A stretch of DNA of 62,598 nucleotides, from positions 1 to 62,598 of the forward strand of contig CAMYYI010000009.1 of assembly GCA_947303465.1 (NCBI GenBank), read 5' to 3'. The position numbers and the translations under genes were made by a program. This document shows, one piece after another, positions 1-9,200 of the stretch (position 1 is the first letter of the stretch; each line of letters starts with the position of its first letter). This stretch comes from an uncultured Bacteroidales bacterium (GTDB lineage Bacteria; Bacteroidota; Bacteroidia; Bacteroidales; UBA932). The notes below the pieces were generated by a model. It had not been told where the DNA came from, ran no database searches, and saw only the letters and a program-made list of their open reading frames with translations.

Positions 1-41
1 TGGTCCCTAACCAGGTGCGCTACCAACTGCGCCACATCCAG
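1..41 (-). tRNA. tRNA-Pro-like gene, 5' part only (runs off the window)
   Basis: Read on the minus strand, this is the 5' half of a tRNA: a 7-nt acceptor strand starting CTGGATG at 41, T8, a D-stem GCGC/GCGC around loop AGTTGGTA, an anticodon stem CCTGG, and loop TTAGGGA followed by CCA. The C1 acceptor start and D-arm resemble bacterial tRNA-Pro. Counting from T33, the anticodon is AGG, which is unusual because bacterial proline tRNAs normally carry TGG, GGG or CGG. The 3' half lies outside the window, so identity and functionality cannot be settled here. Confidence 0.7.
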
Positions 42-93
42 AAGTGGACCGCAAAAGTAGAAATTTTTTCTTACACGTGCAAATCTTTTTTTG

Positions 94-101
94 TAAATTT
101 G
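94..101 (+). promoter_or_regulatory. Bacteroidota -7 promoter element (TAAATTTG)
   Basis: TAAATTTG matches the Bacteroidota -7 consensus TAnnTTTG. It lies 7 nt before the first possible ATG (109) of the CobW-like gene. Transcription would start near 106-108, so ATG 109 would be almost leaderless, while ATG 121 would have a short leader. No clear -33 TTG is visible at the expected distance. Confidence 0.55.
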
Positions 102-108
102 CGCCGCT

Positions 109-1254
109 ATGACAATAGACATGGAAACCAGACAGATACCCGTGCTTCTTCTGACCGGATATCTCGGGAGCGGCAAGACCACCCTCCTCAACCGCATACT
201 CGCAAACCGTAAAGGAATAAAATTCGCCGTAATAGTCAACGACATAGGCGAGGTAAACATAGATGCCGACCTGATTCAGAAAGGCGGCGTGGTAGGCCAG
301 GGAGACGACTCCCTTGTCGCACTGCAGAACGGCTGCATCTGCTGTACCCTGAAGATGGATCTGGTGGCGCAGATCGCCGACCTGGCATCTTCCAAGCAGT
401 TCGACTACATAGTAATAGAGGCCAGCGGCATCTGCGAGCCCGCCCCTATCGCCAACACCATCTGCACCATGCCCAGCTTCGGCGTGCAGTACACCCGCGG
501 TGCCATCCCCTACGTAGACTGCATCGTGACCGTGGTCGATTCCCTGCGCATGAAGGACGAATTCGCCGGAGGCGAGGCTCTGGGCAAGGAAGACATTGAC
601 GACGAAGACCTTGAGAAGCTCATCATAGAACAACTGGAGTTCTGCAATATAGTGCTCCTCAACAAGGCCTCCGAGCTGAACCCCGAAGAACTGGGCCGCC
701 TGCGCGCCATAGTAAAGGGCATAAATCCCGGCGCCAAGGTTCTGCAGTGCGATTACGGCGACATAGACCTGGACGAGATAATCTACACCGGCATGTTCGA
801 CTTTGACGCCGTCGCCACCAGCGCCGCATGGATTGCCGCGATAGAGGGCGAAGACGAGGAAGAAGAAGCCGAGGGAGAGGCCCTGGAATACGGCATAGAC
901 ACCTTCGTGTACACCCGCCGCGAGCCATTCGACATCAACAAGTTCGACAACTTCATATTCAAGCACTGGCCCGCCGGAATCATTCGTGCCAAGGGCCTCT
1001 GCTACTTCTCATCCGAGCCCGACCAGTGCTACCTCTTCGAACAGGCAGGACGGCAGAAACTCATCAAGGACGCAGGCCTGTGGTATGCCACCATGGACGA
1101 ATACGAACTGCAGCTCCAGATGGAACGCGACCCGCAGCTGCGCCGCGACTGGGACCCCGTGTACGGCGACAGGATGCAGAAAATAGTCTTCATAGGCCAG
1201 CATCTGGACAAGCAGGAAATCACCCGCCTCATGGACGCTTGCATAGCGGAATAG
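109..1254 (+). CDS. CobW/COG0523-family GTPase, probable zinc metallochaperone
   Basis: A G3E-family GTPase of 381 aa. Walker A GYLGSGKT is at residues 17-24, the family-defining metal-binding CxCC is at 76-79 (GCICC), and an NKAS sequence matches the guanine-specificity NKxD position. An acidic stretch (about 243-258) precedes the C-terminal CobW_C domain. The family loads or delivers metals, mostly Zn, in the cytoplasm. The gene directly downstream is a CDF metal transporter (4-nt gap), which supports a Zn or other divalent-metal role over cobalamin synthesis, since no cobalamin genes are nearby. The start could be 109 or 121; residue 5 is the second Met, and METRQIPVLLL is the more typical family start. 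Confidence 0.85.
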   Translation: MTIDMETRQIPVLLLTGYLGSGKTTLLNRILANRKGIKFAVIVNDIGEVNIDADLIQKGGVVGQGDDSLVALQNGCICCTLKMDLVAQIADLASSKQFDYIVIEASGICEPAPIANTICTMPSFGVQYTRGAIPYVDCIVTVVDSLRMKDEFAGGEALGKEDIDDEDLEKLIIEQLEFCNIVLLNKASELNPEELGRLRAIVKGINPGAKVLQCDYGDIDLDEIIYTGMFDFDAVATSAAWIAAIEGEDEEEEAEGEALEYGIDTFVYTRREPFDINKFDNFIFKHWPAGIIRAKGLCYFSSEPDQCYLFEQAGRQKLIKDAGLWYATMDEYELQLQMERDPQLRRDWDPVYGDRMQKIVFIGQHLDKQEITRLMDACIAE

Positions 1255-1258
1255 CCTT

Positions 1259-2170
1259 ATGTCACACGAGCATCATCACCACCATCATCATCACGACGCC
1301 GCAGACCTTCAGTCGCTCAAGGGCGTATATACCCTTTCCATAGTCCTCAACCTCTCCTTCGTGCTCATAGAGGCCGCCGTCGGCATCTGGGGCAAGTCCC
1401 TTGGACTGCTTTCCGACGCCGGGCACAACCTCAGCGACGTGTTCTCGCTGCTGCTGGCGATGGTGGCACTGCGGCTCGCATCTACAAAGAGCACCAAGAC
1501 CATGACGTACGGCTTCCGCAAGGGTTCGGTACTTATATCCCTGCTGAACGCCATAATCCTTCTGGTCGCCGTGGGAGCCATTCTGGTGGAGAGTATACAT
1601 AAATTCCGCGACCCCGTGGAGGTGAACGGCGGGGCCGTGGCTTGGACGGCGGGCGCCGGCATACTGGTGAACGGATTCACCGCCTTCCTGCTCATGAAGC
1701 ACCGCAGGAACGACCTCAACGCCCGCGGCGCCTTCCTGCACATGGCAGCCGACACCCTGGTATCCGTCGGCGTACTGATTTCCGGAATAGTGATTTCCTT
1801 TACCGGCTGGAACTTCATCGACCCCGTCATAGGTATAGTTGTGGCCTTGATAATCCTTGCCGGCACATGGGATCTCCTGGCAGAGAGCCTGCGGCTCAGC
1901 GTAGATGCAGTGCCCGAGGGCATAGACAGGGACGAGGTCCTGGAGCACATGAAAGAAGTACCCGGCGTGCAGGATATACATCACGTGCATATATGGCCCA
2001 TCAGCACCACGGAAACGGCCCTTACTGCCCACGCCGTGATAGCTGACGATTCAGAGCCCGAGACTGCCGTAGCCGCCATCAAGCAGGAGCTTAAGGAACA
2101 CGGCATCACCCACGCCACCATAGAGACAGAAAAGTCCGGACACGAATGCCCGGACCACGACTGCTGTTAA
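1259..2170 (+). CDS. Cation diffusion facilitator (CDF) family metal exporter, CzcD/ZitB-like
   Basis: A 303-aa inner-membrane H+/metal antiporter. The N-terminus carries eight consecutive His residues after HEH, typical of zinc CDF proteins. The transport site is visible as D53/H56 with D60 (SDAGHNLSD, TM2) and H161/D165 (HMAAD, TM5). Six hydrophobic segments are followed by a cytoplasmic C-terminal domain ending in a Cys/His-rich tail (CPDHDCC), which may bind metal. It is co-transcribed with the upstream CobW-like GTPase. The two HxxxD half-sites indicate Zn/Co/Cd rather than Mn, but the metal is inferred. The gene ends 8 bp from a convergent lipoprotein gene. Confidence 0.93.
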   Translation: MSHEHHHHHHHHDAADLQSLKGVYTLSIVLNLSFVLIEAAVGIWGKSLGLLSDAGHNLSDVFSLLLAMVALRLASTKSTKTMTYGFRKGSVLISLLNAIILLVAVGAILVESIHKFRDPVEVNGGAVAWTAGAGILVNGFTAFLLMKHRRNDLNARGAFLHMAADTLVSVGVLISGIVISFTGWNFIDPVIGIVVALIILAGTWDLLAESLRLSVDAVPEGIDRDEVLEHMKEVPGVQDIHHVHIWPISTTETALTAHAVIADDSEPETAVAAIKQELKEHGITHATIETEKSGHECPDHDCC

Positions 2171-2178
2171 AAAGTTCC

Positions 2179-3093
2179 CTACTTCCCTGCTGCGGCTATG
2201 ACGCGCAACAGTGCGGCGGGATAGTTGGTGCAGATAGCCTTCATATCGTCTATCTGGGCGACATAATAATTCATCTGATCGACGCTGTCCGCATTGAAAA
2301 TGCTGATAGCAACCTTGTTCTTCTTGAATTCCTCTATAGTCCGTGATCCGCCGCCGCGCTTCATATAATCTTCTGAGAGGTTGGCCCACACGTAACCGTT
2401 CTTCACATAGGTCTCCGCGCTCTTGTTGGCCATCCAGCCTATGGGAATACCGGCAGAAGCCGCCGCACCGAAGGCGGAGCCGTCAGTCTTTCCCGCAACG
2501 CCAGCCATAACCTTGGAATTGCTGGTACAGATGAACTCGCACCAGGGCTCGGCCTTTTTCTCCTTGATTATCTCGCAGGCGCGCTTTACAGCCTTGATAG
2601 CATAGTTGGCAAGCACGTTTGCGTCCATATCGGAGGGTTCTGTAATATTCTTGATATCCAGCCACAGGCGGGTGCATTTCTGGGTCTGCACGACATCCAG
2701 GAAATCAGACAGCGTCGGAACCTGCTCACCGTTGGACAGATGTCCGGCGTCGCGAATCTGGGCAACTGTAGACTCCCATGGCCTGAGACCGTTAATACAG
2801 TCGTTGCCGTCGGCGTGGGCAACAATCACATTGTTGTCGGCCGTCCAGTAAATGTCGCACTCGCAGGCATAGCACTGGAGTTCCATTGCATAATTCAGGG
2901 ACGCGATGGAATTGTCGGGCACCCTGGCCTCGGTAGCGCCGCCGCGATGGGCCACCACTTTGTTCTTGACCTCCAGCTTCACTTTATCTGTAGATGGAGT
3001 AACCGGCGTGGGCGTCGGATCCGGATCGGGTTTCTCGCAACATGCGGCAAACATCAGTGCCGCAAGTATGAAAACAAGACGCAAACTTTTCAT
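2179..3093 (-). CDS. Glycerophosphodiester phosphodiesterase lipoprotein
   Basis: A 304-aa lipoprotein: signal MKSLRLVFILAALMFAACC with lipobox Cys about 18, then a Pro/Thr-rich linker. The GDPD domain follows: catalytic HRGG at 49-52, PDNS in place of the usual PENT, ECDIYW with E78/D80, and H93 in VAHAD, where the family normally shows HD. It would hydrolyse glycerophosphodiesters to glycerol-3-phosphate plus an alcohol at the cell surface or in the periplasm. The start was chosen at 3093 because upstream in-frame codons do not make a signal peptide. It begins 2 nt after the stop of the GLUG-GDPD fusion gene, and the two GDPD domains are clear paralogs. It is the last gene of the locus. Confidence 0.88.
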   Translation of the reverse strand: MKSLRLVFILAALMFAACCEKPDPDPTPTPVTPSTDKVKLEVKNKVVAHRGGATEARVPDNSIASLNYAMELQCYACECDIYWTADNNVIVAHADGNDCINGLRPWESTVAQIRDAGHLSNGEQVPTLSDFLDVVQTQKCTRLWLDIKNITEPSDMDANVLANYAIKAVKRACEIIKEKKAEPWCEFICTSNSKVMAGVAGKTDGSAFGAAASAGIPIGWMANKSAETYVKNGYVWANLSEDYMKRGGGSRTIEEFKKNKVAISIFNADSVDQMNYYVAQIDDMKAICTNYPAALLRVIAAAGK

Positions 3094-3095
3094 AA

Positions 3096-6000
3096 TCAGA
3101 GGTTTTTGGTCTTTTGTATCAACCACGAAGGGTAGTTGGTAGTAATACATCTCAAGTAACTGTATTCGTTCAGGTAAAGCTGGACGTTAGCTTCCGTATA
3201 AACCGCGCTGCTGCTGGAATAGCGGTCCAGATGGAATACGCTGAGCTGCAGGCCGGCATCTTTGAATTCCTTGATAGTACGATCGCCACCGCCCTTGTCT
3301 TCGCTTCCATCTACACCCAGGCTCATGTAAGAACGCGTGCTAAGATTCGCCCAGTCTGTATATCCTTTGTTTTTAAAGGAAGCAGCGGAAATGCTGCCTT
3401 CCATCCAACCGCAGGCCAGCCCGGCAGCCTTCATGGGCCCGGCTATCTGCTTCATCACCTGCTCATAACCGGTGCAGATGAATTCTACATAGTTCTGGGC
3501 GTTTTTCTCCTTGACTATCTCTATAGCCCGCAAAGCCGCTTTGGCAGGATAGTCATAGTTTTTGCTGGGCTCTGTTATCATCTTGATATCCAGCAGCAGC
3601 TTGGTGTGGCTGCCGCTTTCCATCACTATGTCTATGTATTCCTCCAGCGTGGGTATGCGCTCATAGTTGGAAAGGCGCTTGGCAGCTATAATTTCGTCAG
3701 CCGTATATTCCCACGGATGCATGCCGTTCACGCAATCGTCACTGTCGGCGTGAGCCACTATCACCTTATCGTCTTTGGTCCAGTAAATGTCACATTCGGA
3801 GGCGTAGCAGCCCAGGCGCATGGCATAGCGCAGGCCTGCACGCGAATTATCCGGATAGCCGCTCTCCTTGGCGCCGCCGCGATGCGCCACCACCTTGTTG
3901 TTGGCCTCCAGCGGCTTGGGAAGGCCTCCGGTCTCGGTAGATGAGTGCGCAGTAACGGTAAGGGTAATAGCACCTGTCGACTGCGGGCACGCCCATGCAG
4001 CCTTGTCGGGAGCCGCTCCATGAGTCACGGTGTTCACTTTTAACGCATCGCATACGATGGCGGTAAAACTGCACTCGTTCACTCCGGCCACCGCTCCGGC
4101 GACCACGCCCTCCACATTTCCGAAATTAGAGTTGACGGTATCAAATCCTGCCATGACCACCTTGCCGAAGAGCCCTCCGGCACCGGAATAGCCTTCACTT
4201 GCAGAAATGCTGCGGACCGTACCGTAATTTACGTTGGAAAGGAGCGACGACGCGGAAGACGCGCCGCTGTCCTGTCCCATTATGCCGCCCACGTACAGAT
4301 AGGGCGCAGAGGCATGCTTGTTCTGCGCCTCAACATTGCCCCTGTTGACGTTGGACGAGATTGCCATGGTAGAAAATGGCATACCGATTATGCCGCCTAC
4401 CGCTACCCGGTGGTAGCTGGTGTTGCCGACGGTGCACACGGTGGCGGAAACATTGCCGGAGTTGGTGCAGCCGGACACCTCGCGGGTGCCGCTTGTGCCC
4501 TCCGAGAAGCCTGTAATGCCTCCCACTCCCTGCCAGAATTCTATAGTAGCAGAAGAGTTGTCCAGCACTACCGCCCCCTTGTTCTGGCAGTTTCGTATGG
4601 TGCTCGAATTGATGTTGCCCACGACGCCGCCTACGCGGTTGACATTCGGTTTGTCGGAACTGATGCATCCCTGGTTGGTGCAGGAAGTAATAACGGAGCC
4701 GTCATAGGCATGAGCCGATACTCCGCCGATGGCGACATAGCCATCGGCCGCGGAAGGGTTGGAGAACGAAATGTCTCCGCTGTTGGAGCAATTCTCCAGC
4801 AGATAATAAGAAGTATATCCACTGATGCCGCCGACACGCATTATCTGCCCGTCACCCTTGGCGCTGATATCCCCATTGTTGGTACAATCAAGGACATTGC
4901 CGAAGGTAGATGCGCCTCCCTTGGCATAGGCGATAATGCCGCCGACTGCAGTAGCCACGCCGACTGTCGCCGAGCGCTGCTGCACACTGCCGGTGTTGGT
5001 ACAGTTCTGCAAGGCGGAGCCGCGGGAATCATAGCCGGCCACGCCGCCTACGGCCGAAACCCAGGGATTGACGGAATACACGTCGCCATGGTTGGAGCAA
5101 TCCTTTACCGTGCTCCTTACGTCGAAGAATCCGACCACACCTCCTATCAGGCTGCTGTTGGAGGTAGCGTCGGTAGAACTTGCCTGCCCGGTAACGGACG
5201 ACAGGTTGCAGATGGTGCCGTAGTTGACGCAGTCCTGAAGGGTGCCGCTGCTGTTCCAGTTGCCCACGATGCCGCCCACGCGGGTTTTGGAGGTGGCGTC
5301 GGCAGAGACCTCCACGGTGGCGAAGTTAGTGACTCCGGTGACGCAGCTGGTACCGCTGGCCTTGGGAATGGCGCCCGCGTAGTACCAGGTGTAGTTGTTG
5401 GCCGATTTGGAATGCCGTATGACGCTCTCGCCGTCGTAGCTTATGCCGTCCGCACTGCCCAGGACAAGGTCCTTGACCACGGCGGCGTCCGTCAACTGGC
5501 GGAAGAAGCCTGCATAGGTGTTACTCACCACGTTCAGACGGCTGAGCCTGTGCCCGCGGCCATCGAAGGTACCGGAAAAGTCGCGTGGCGTCCAGGAGTC
5601 CATTTCCATGTCTATATCGGCCCCCAGGCTGGCCTGCTCAGAAGGATCCAGAGGCGTACGCTGCTGGTTCCAGGCAAAGAGCTGGTCCTTGGTATAGATT
5701 ACCCGCTCCCAGTTTGCAGCCTGCTCCGGGCTTCCCGCATTAACGCAAGCGTTGCGCTTGAGCTCCACATTCTTGCTTATGGTACGGGTGCAAGACATGG
5801 CGTCCGAGCGTATGAGGGAGAGGGAGAGGGCCCCGGCCTGCACGGCTCCCGGAAGCATGGCGGCATAGTACACTCCGGGGGTAAAGCAGGCCCCGGCAGG
5901 CAGGAGCAGCACCTCGTCGGATGCGTCCGCCTTGCTCTCCAGCGTTCCATCGGAGCGCACCTGAGCCCTACCGGAGATTCCGGGGGCACGGATGAGCACG

Positions 6001-6524
6001 GCGCTGATGTCGGAGCCGTCTATAATAATTTTCATCAGCGCAGTGATGTTCTTGAACTTGAGGGTGCTGCCCTGAGCCTGCGCAACTACCGCAAGGGCAC
6101 CCGGAGCGGCCGGGGAGCTGCCGGAGAGCCGCTGCTCACGGGGGACCGAGATGGTTATCAGTCCCCCGTCGCAGGACTCGGCCGCAGCAGCCGGATAGGC
6201 CGCATAAAGGGTTTTGGCACCTTCGGCAACCTCGCCGCTGAAGCGGGCGGAGCTGCCGGAGTTGCCGCCTGAAGGAATAGTGAAGATGTTCTTGGACACT
6301 CCGTCGAATACGGCTATCTCGTCGCTGTCCTCCCATTTTGCCGAAGGGAAATCAAGCACGGTCTTGCCGCCGCTGCCGTCTGTATATGCTTCCAGCGTAA
6401 GCGGGACGCGCGGCCCCCCGGAAGGAACGCCTTCCGGGGCCGCCGTCTCAAGGCTGCAGGACCACATCGACAAAGCGAGGGCCGCAGACAGCCATATTCT
6501 GATGTAGTATCCTGTCTTCTTCAT
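3096..6524 (-). CDS. Fimbrillin-like/GLUG-repeat surface lipoprotein fused to a GDPD domain
   Basis: A 1142-aa protein. It has a lipoprotein signal (MKKTGYYIRIWLSAALALSMWSC), then a fimbrillin-like N-domain (pattern WEDSDEIAVFDGV near 65-77, to about residue 270). A long array of GLUG-type repeats of the form GGIVG...NCxNxGxV covers about 300-850, and a C-terminal GDPD domain about 878-1142 (HRGG, ECDIYW, VAHAD). GLUG repeats build beta-rich adhesive or solenoid surfaces, so this looks like an exposed binding scaffold carrying its own phosphodiesterase. The ATG overlaps the stop of the upstream GLUG gene by 1 nt, implying translational coupling. The GDPD part is paralogous to the next gene. 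Substrate is unknown. Confidence 0.88.
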   Translation of the reverse strand: MKKTGYYIRIWLSAALALSMWSCSLETAAPEGVPSGGPRVPLTLEAYTDGSGGKTVLDFPSAKWEDSDEIAVFDGVSKNIFTIPSGGNSGSSARFSGEVAEGAKTLYAAYPAAAAESCDGGLITISVPREQRLSGSSPAAPGALAVVAQAQGSTLKFKNITALMKIIIDGSDISAVLIRAPGISGRAQVRSDGTLESKADASDEVLLLPAGACFTPGVYYAAMLPGAVQAGALSLSLIRSDAMSCTRTISKNVELKRNACVNAGSPEQAANWERVIYTKDQLFAWNQQRTPLDPSEQASLGADIDMEMDSWTPRDFSGTFDGRGHRLSRLNVVSNTYAGFFRQLTDAAVVKDLVLGSADGISYDGESVIRHSKSANNYTWYYAGAIPKASGTSCVTGVTNFATVEVSADATSKTRVGGIVGNWNSSGTLQDCVNYGTICNLSSVTGQASSTDATSNSSLIGGVVGFFDVRSTVKDCSNHGDVYSVNPWVSAVGGVAGYDSRGSALQNCTNTGSVQQRSATVGVATAVGGIIAYAKGGASTFGNVLDCTNNGDISAKGDGQIMRVGGISGYTSYYLLENCSNSGDISFSNPSAADGYVAIGGVSAHAYDGSVITSCTNQGCISSDKPNVNRVGGVVGNINSSTIRNCQNKGAVVLDNSSATIEFWQGVGGITGFSEGTSGTREVSGCTNSGNVSATVCTVGNTSYHRVAVGGIIGMPFSTMAISSNVNRGNVEAQNKHASAPYLYVGGIMGQDSGASSASSLLSNVNYGTVRSISASEGYSGAGGLFGKVVMAGFDTVNSNFGNVEGVVAGAVAGVNECSFTAIVCDALKVNTVTHGAAPDKAAWACPQSTGAITLTVTAHSSTETGGLPKPLEANNKVVAHRGGAKESGYPDNSRAGLRYAMRLGCYASECDIYWTKDDKVIVAHADSDDCVNGMHPWEYTADEIIAAKRLSNYERIPTLEEYIDIVMESGSHTKLLLDIKMITEPSKNYDYPAKAALRAIEIVKEKNAQNYVEFICTGYEQVMKQIAGPMKAAGLACGWMEGSISAASFKNKGYTDWANLSTRSYMSLGVDGSEDKGGGDRTIKEFKDAGLQLSVFHLDRYSSSSAVYTEANVQLYLNEYSYLRCITTNYPSWLIQKTKNL

Positions 6525-9016
6525 TATTTCTCTTCAGCGTCGTGAGCTACATAAGCAGGAGTTATGGTACCGGTGTTGCTAGGGCAGAGCCAGGCGTCAA
6601 CGTCTGCCGCAGCTGCCTTGGTTACGCCGTTCACGGTAACTGCATCGCAAAGGGTCACAGCAATGGTGGCAGTGGAATTGGATCCGGCCACGGCACCGGC
6701 GCTACCGGCAGCGCACGCCACATTGCCATAGTTCTTGCAGGAGGTGATTGACGTTGCTTTAGCTATAGAACCGAAAAGGCCACCGGTGAAAGCATACAAA
6801 GCCTCTGAGGTGTTGTTGGTCACAGTACCGTAATTGATATTTCCTGAAATAGCTGATACAGTGGCTGCACCGGAATCAGTACCGATAATACCGCCAACCT
6901 GGCAATAAGGATCAGTTGCATGGGTATTCTCAGCAGTAATATTGCCACGATTGACATTGCCGCTGATAGTAGCCGTTTTATAAGGCATGCCAATAATACC
7001 TCCGAAACAAGCTCTACTGTTGCTAGGAGCTGTCTTGATTGATCCCAGGATCTCTCCAGAGTTCGTGCATCCTGTGATTTCCGGAGCAGTGTCCCCCTCA
7101 GAAAAACCAGCGATGCCTCCCACTCCCTGCCAACTGGTAATACTCTTAGTCTGAGTAAGCGTTAGTGTGCCTGAGTTAGTGCACTTGTTGATGACTGAAC
7201 TCGCATGTGCCGTTCCTACTACTCCACCAATTCTGTTAACCTGACAGTGGTAGCTTGTAACATCGCCACTATTGTCACAATTGCTTAAAGTCTCTTGTGT
7301 AGTATATCCGAACAAACCTCCTAAATAAAGGTTTCCTGCGGTATCTGACCTTACAATCTCAATACTACCATAATTATCGCAGTTTGTTATAGTTGAGGTA
7401 GCTGAAGTTTTATCAACCTTACCATGTCCTACAATGCCTCCAATGTACGTTGTAGTGGAAAGGTCGGCATCATACGTTATACTGCCATAGTTTGCACAAT
7501 CTGTAAACGAGGATCCCGAGTAAACACCGGACACCAATCCTCCAAGTTGCAACACCTTCGGATTCTTGCAAACTATAGCGCCGCGGTTCACTATATTGGA
7601 CATGGTAACTGCAACATCGCATCTTCCGATAATTCCACCGAGATTGCATGTGTTTGAGGCAGTTGTAGCATTGTTGGAGACGGAGCCGTAATTGACGCAA
7701 TCGTGGAAAGTAACTGATGCTCCGCTCTCAACAACACCAACCAAGCCGCCAACTCGGGTTTTAGTGGTATTGCCGGCTTGAACCTCAACAGGAATGTAGT
7801 TCGTAATGCCGGATATATCTGCGCCGTTTCCAAAGCGTATAAATAGACCCGCATAGAACCAAGCATCACTGGAGCTGGTATAAAGCAGTTTTATGTAACT
7901 TACGCCATCAGCGGATGCACCGTCAGAAGATCCGAAGCATATATCCTTTACGGTTCCTGTAACTGTCTTGAAAAAAGCCGCAGTCTGGCTGTCTGAAGCC
8001 GAACAAGTGTACTTGTAGATTTTCTTGTTGTTTCCGTTCAAAACGCCTGCAAAGTCTTTTACTGGCCAAGATGCAGATATTGAAGACATGTCAATGTCGG
8101 CTAACAGGTTAACCGTGGAGGTGAATGAACTGCTCCACTGTCCGGCACAGTTCAGCAGCTGCTCCGGGGTGCTGATGTTGTACTCCCAGGAGCTGATGGC
8201 GGTATCCTTGATCCAGGCCTTGGCGACACCCTGCTCGAGGGTGACAGCGGAGGCTGTGGTGCGGATACCGGTATAGCCGTCAGATTCGCGAGTCATGCCC
8301 ACAGTAAGTACCGTGGTAGAAGGCAGGACTGCAATGTAGTAGTCGGTGCCGGACCCGGCGTCTGCAGGGAAGGTTCCGGTTGCGGAAGTCAGGGTTATAT
8401 TGTCTGTGCGGGCGGTGGAAGAGGAGATGGTACCGTCAGGGTTGCAAACCACGGTGCCTGCGAAGCCGGTGCCGTCCAGCGTCACAGCAGACAGGTTCTG
8501 AACCTTAAGGGTAACCTTTACCAGTGCGCAGACCTGGGTAAAGCTGAGCAGGCCCTCAGCGTTGCAGGGTGCTACTGCAACAAGTGCTGCAGGATCCACG
8601 AACTTGCCGTCGGGAACAACCTGGGCGGCAGGCACTGAGACACTGATGGCCTCGCTTGAGGTATTGGTAATGGCGGAATAAGGATAGACAGCCTTGAAGT
8701 CTGTGACCTCGAATCCTCCCTTGGGAGTGATTTCTCCCTCGAACACGGCGTTGCTTCCGTCAACCGAAGTTGCGGCAAACTCACACCATTCTGTACCGTC
8801 CCAGACGGCAATCTCATCGTCTGCGTTCCAGCTCACATCCACGGTGGCTCCGTCGGTAATGAAAGCCTTGGTGCTGAGACCGGCAGTAAACGACATGTGA
8901 ACCTTTTCAGGCTGATTAGCGGACGGCGTTACTTCCACACCGATTTCCTGGCTGCAGGAGATGCCTGCCAGCAGCACCGCTGCCAGCATGGCTACAGTAT
9001 TGAATATCTTTTTCAT
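6524..9016 (-). CDS. Fimbrillin-like/GLUG-repeat surface lipoprotein
   Basis: An 830-aa protein from the start at 9016 (MKKIFNTVAMLAAVLLAGISC gives the lipobox). The N-domain has the fimbrillin-like signature TKAFI...VSWNADDEIAVWDG, then about 290 aa of beta-rich sequence. From residue about 300 onward come GLUG-type repeats (VGGLVG...DCVNYGSV, GGIIG...NIVNRGAI and similar). There is no enzymatic domain. Sequence from about 6900 to 8050 is visibly less GC-rich than the flanks. It closely resembles the GLUG part of the downstream fusion gene and the upstream GLUG gene, so the three arose by duplication. Probable role: surface adhesin or ligand-binding scaffold. Confidence 0.87.
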   Translation of the reverse strand: MKKIFNTVAMLAAVLLAGISCSQEIGVEVTPSANQPEKVHMSFTAGLSTKAFITDGATVDVSWNADDEIAVWDGTEWCEFAATSVDGSNAVFEGEITPKGGFEVTDFKAVYPYSAITNTSSEAISVSVPAAQVVPDGKFVDPAALVAVAPCNAEGLLSFTQVCALVKVTLKVQNLSAVTLDGTGFAGTVVCNPDGTISSSTARTDNITLTSATGTFPADAGSGTDYYIAVLPSTTVLTVGMTRESDGYTGIRTTASAVTLEQGVAKAWIKDTAISSWEYNISTPEQLLNCAGQWSSSFTSTVNLLADIDMSSISASWPVKDFAGVLNGNNKKIYKYTCSASDSQTAAFFKTVTGTVKDICFGSSDGASADGVSYIKLLYTSSSDAWFYAGLFIRFGNGADISGITNYIPVEVQAGNTTKTRVGGLVGVVESGASVTFHDCVNYGSVSNNATTASNTCNLGGIIGRCDVAVTMSNIVNRGAIVCKNPKVLQLGGLVSGVYSGSSFTDCANYGSITYDADLSTTTYIGGIVGHGKVDKTSATSTITNCDNYGSIEIVRSDTAGNLYLGGLFGYTTQETLSNCDNSGDVTSYHCQVNRIGGVVGTAHASSVINKCTNSGTLTLTQTKSITSWQGVGGIAGFSEGDTAPEITGCTNSGEILGSIKTAPSNSRACFGGIIGMPYKTATISGNVNRGNITAENTHATDPYCQVGGIIGTDSGAATVSAISGNINYGTVTNNTSEALYAFTGGLFGSIAKATSITSCKNYGNVACAAGSAGAVAGSNSTATIAVTLCDAVTVNGVTKAAAADVDAWLCPSNTGTITPAYVAHDAEEK

Positions 9017-9023
9017 AACGCGT

Positions 9024-9200
9024 CTATTCAGGCCAAAAACTGTCATTCCATTGATTGTCGAATCCTCCAAGTTCCGCATCCTTGGAACTGGTTGTAAGAA
9101 GAGCCCCTGTCATCTTCACTTGTATTATGCGCGTCACTGGACGCTCATAACGGGGAATGTTGATTTGTAACATATTGGATAAAAATTGCTTGCTATTCAT
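9024..9200 (-). CDS. Small peptide gene between GLUG lipoproteins (58 aa, or 49 aa from 9173)
   Basis: A short open frame fills the gap between two GLUG lipoprotein genes. From ATG 9200 it overlaps the upstream stop by 8 nt; an internal ATG at 9173 gives a 49-aa product. The peptide has a basic Arg-rich first half with a YxxP motif (PRYERP), a hydrophobic middle (MTGALL), SS, and an acidic, aromatic C-terminal part (GGFDNQW..FWPE). There is no signal peptide or lipobox. It shares layout and motifs with the peptide at 12248-12391. I know of similar short YxxP peptides in Bacteroidales but no established function. Confidence 0.6.
   Translation of the reverse strand: MNSKQFLSNMLQINIPRYERPVTRIIQVKMTGALLTTSSKDAELGGFDNQWNDSFWPE

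Noticed and set aside
1274..1294. Run of eight His codons as a possible cloning tag
   Set aside because: The run sits at the natural N-terminus of a CDF metal exporter, where His-rich stretches are usual, and no vector sequence surrounds it.
4314..6272. A 652-aa open frame antisense to the GLUG-GDPD gene
   Set aside because: A shadow of the repetitive GLUG coding sequence; the repeated GG/NC pattern makes long antisense frames likely.
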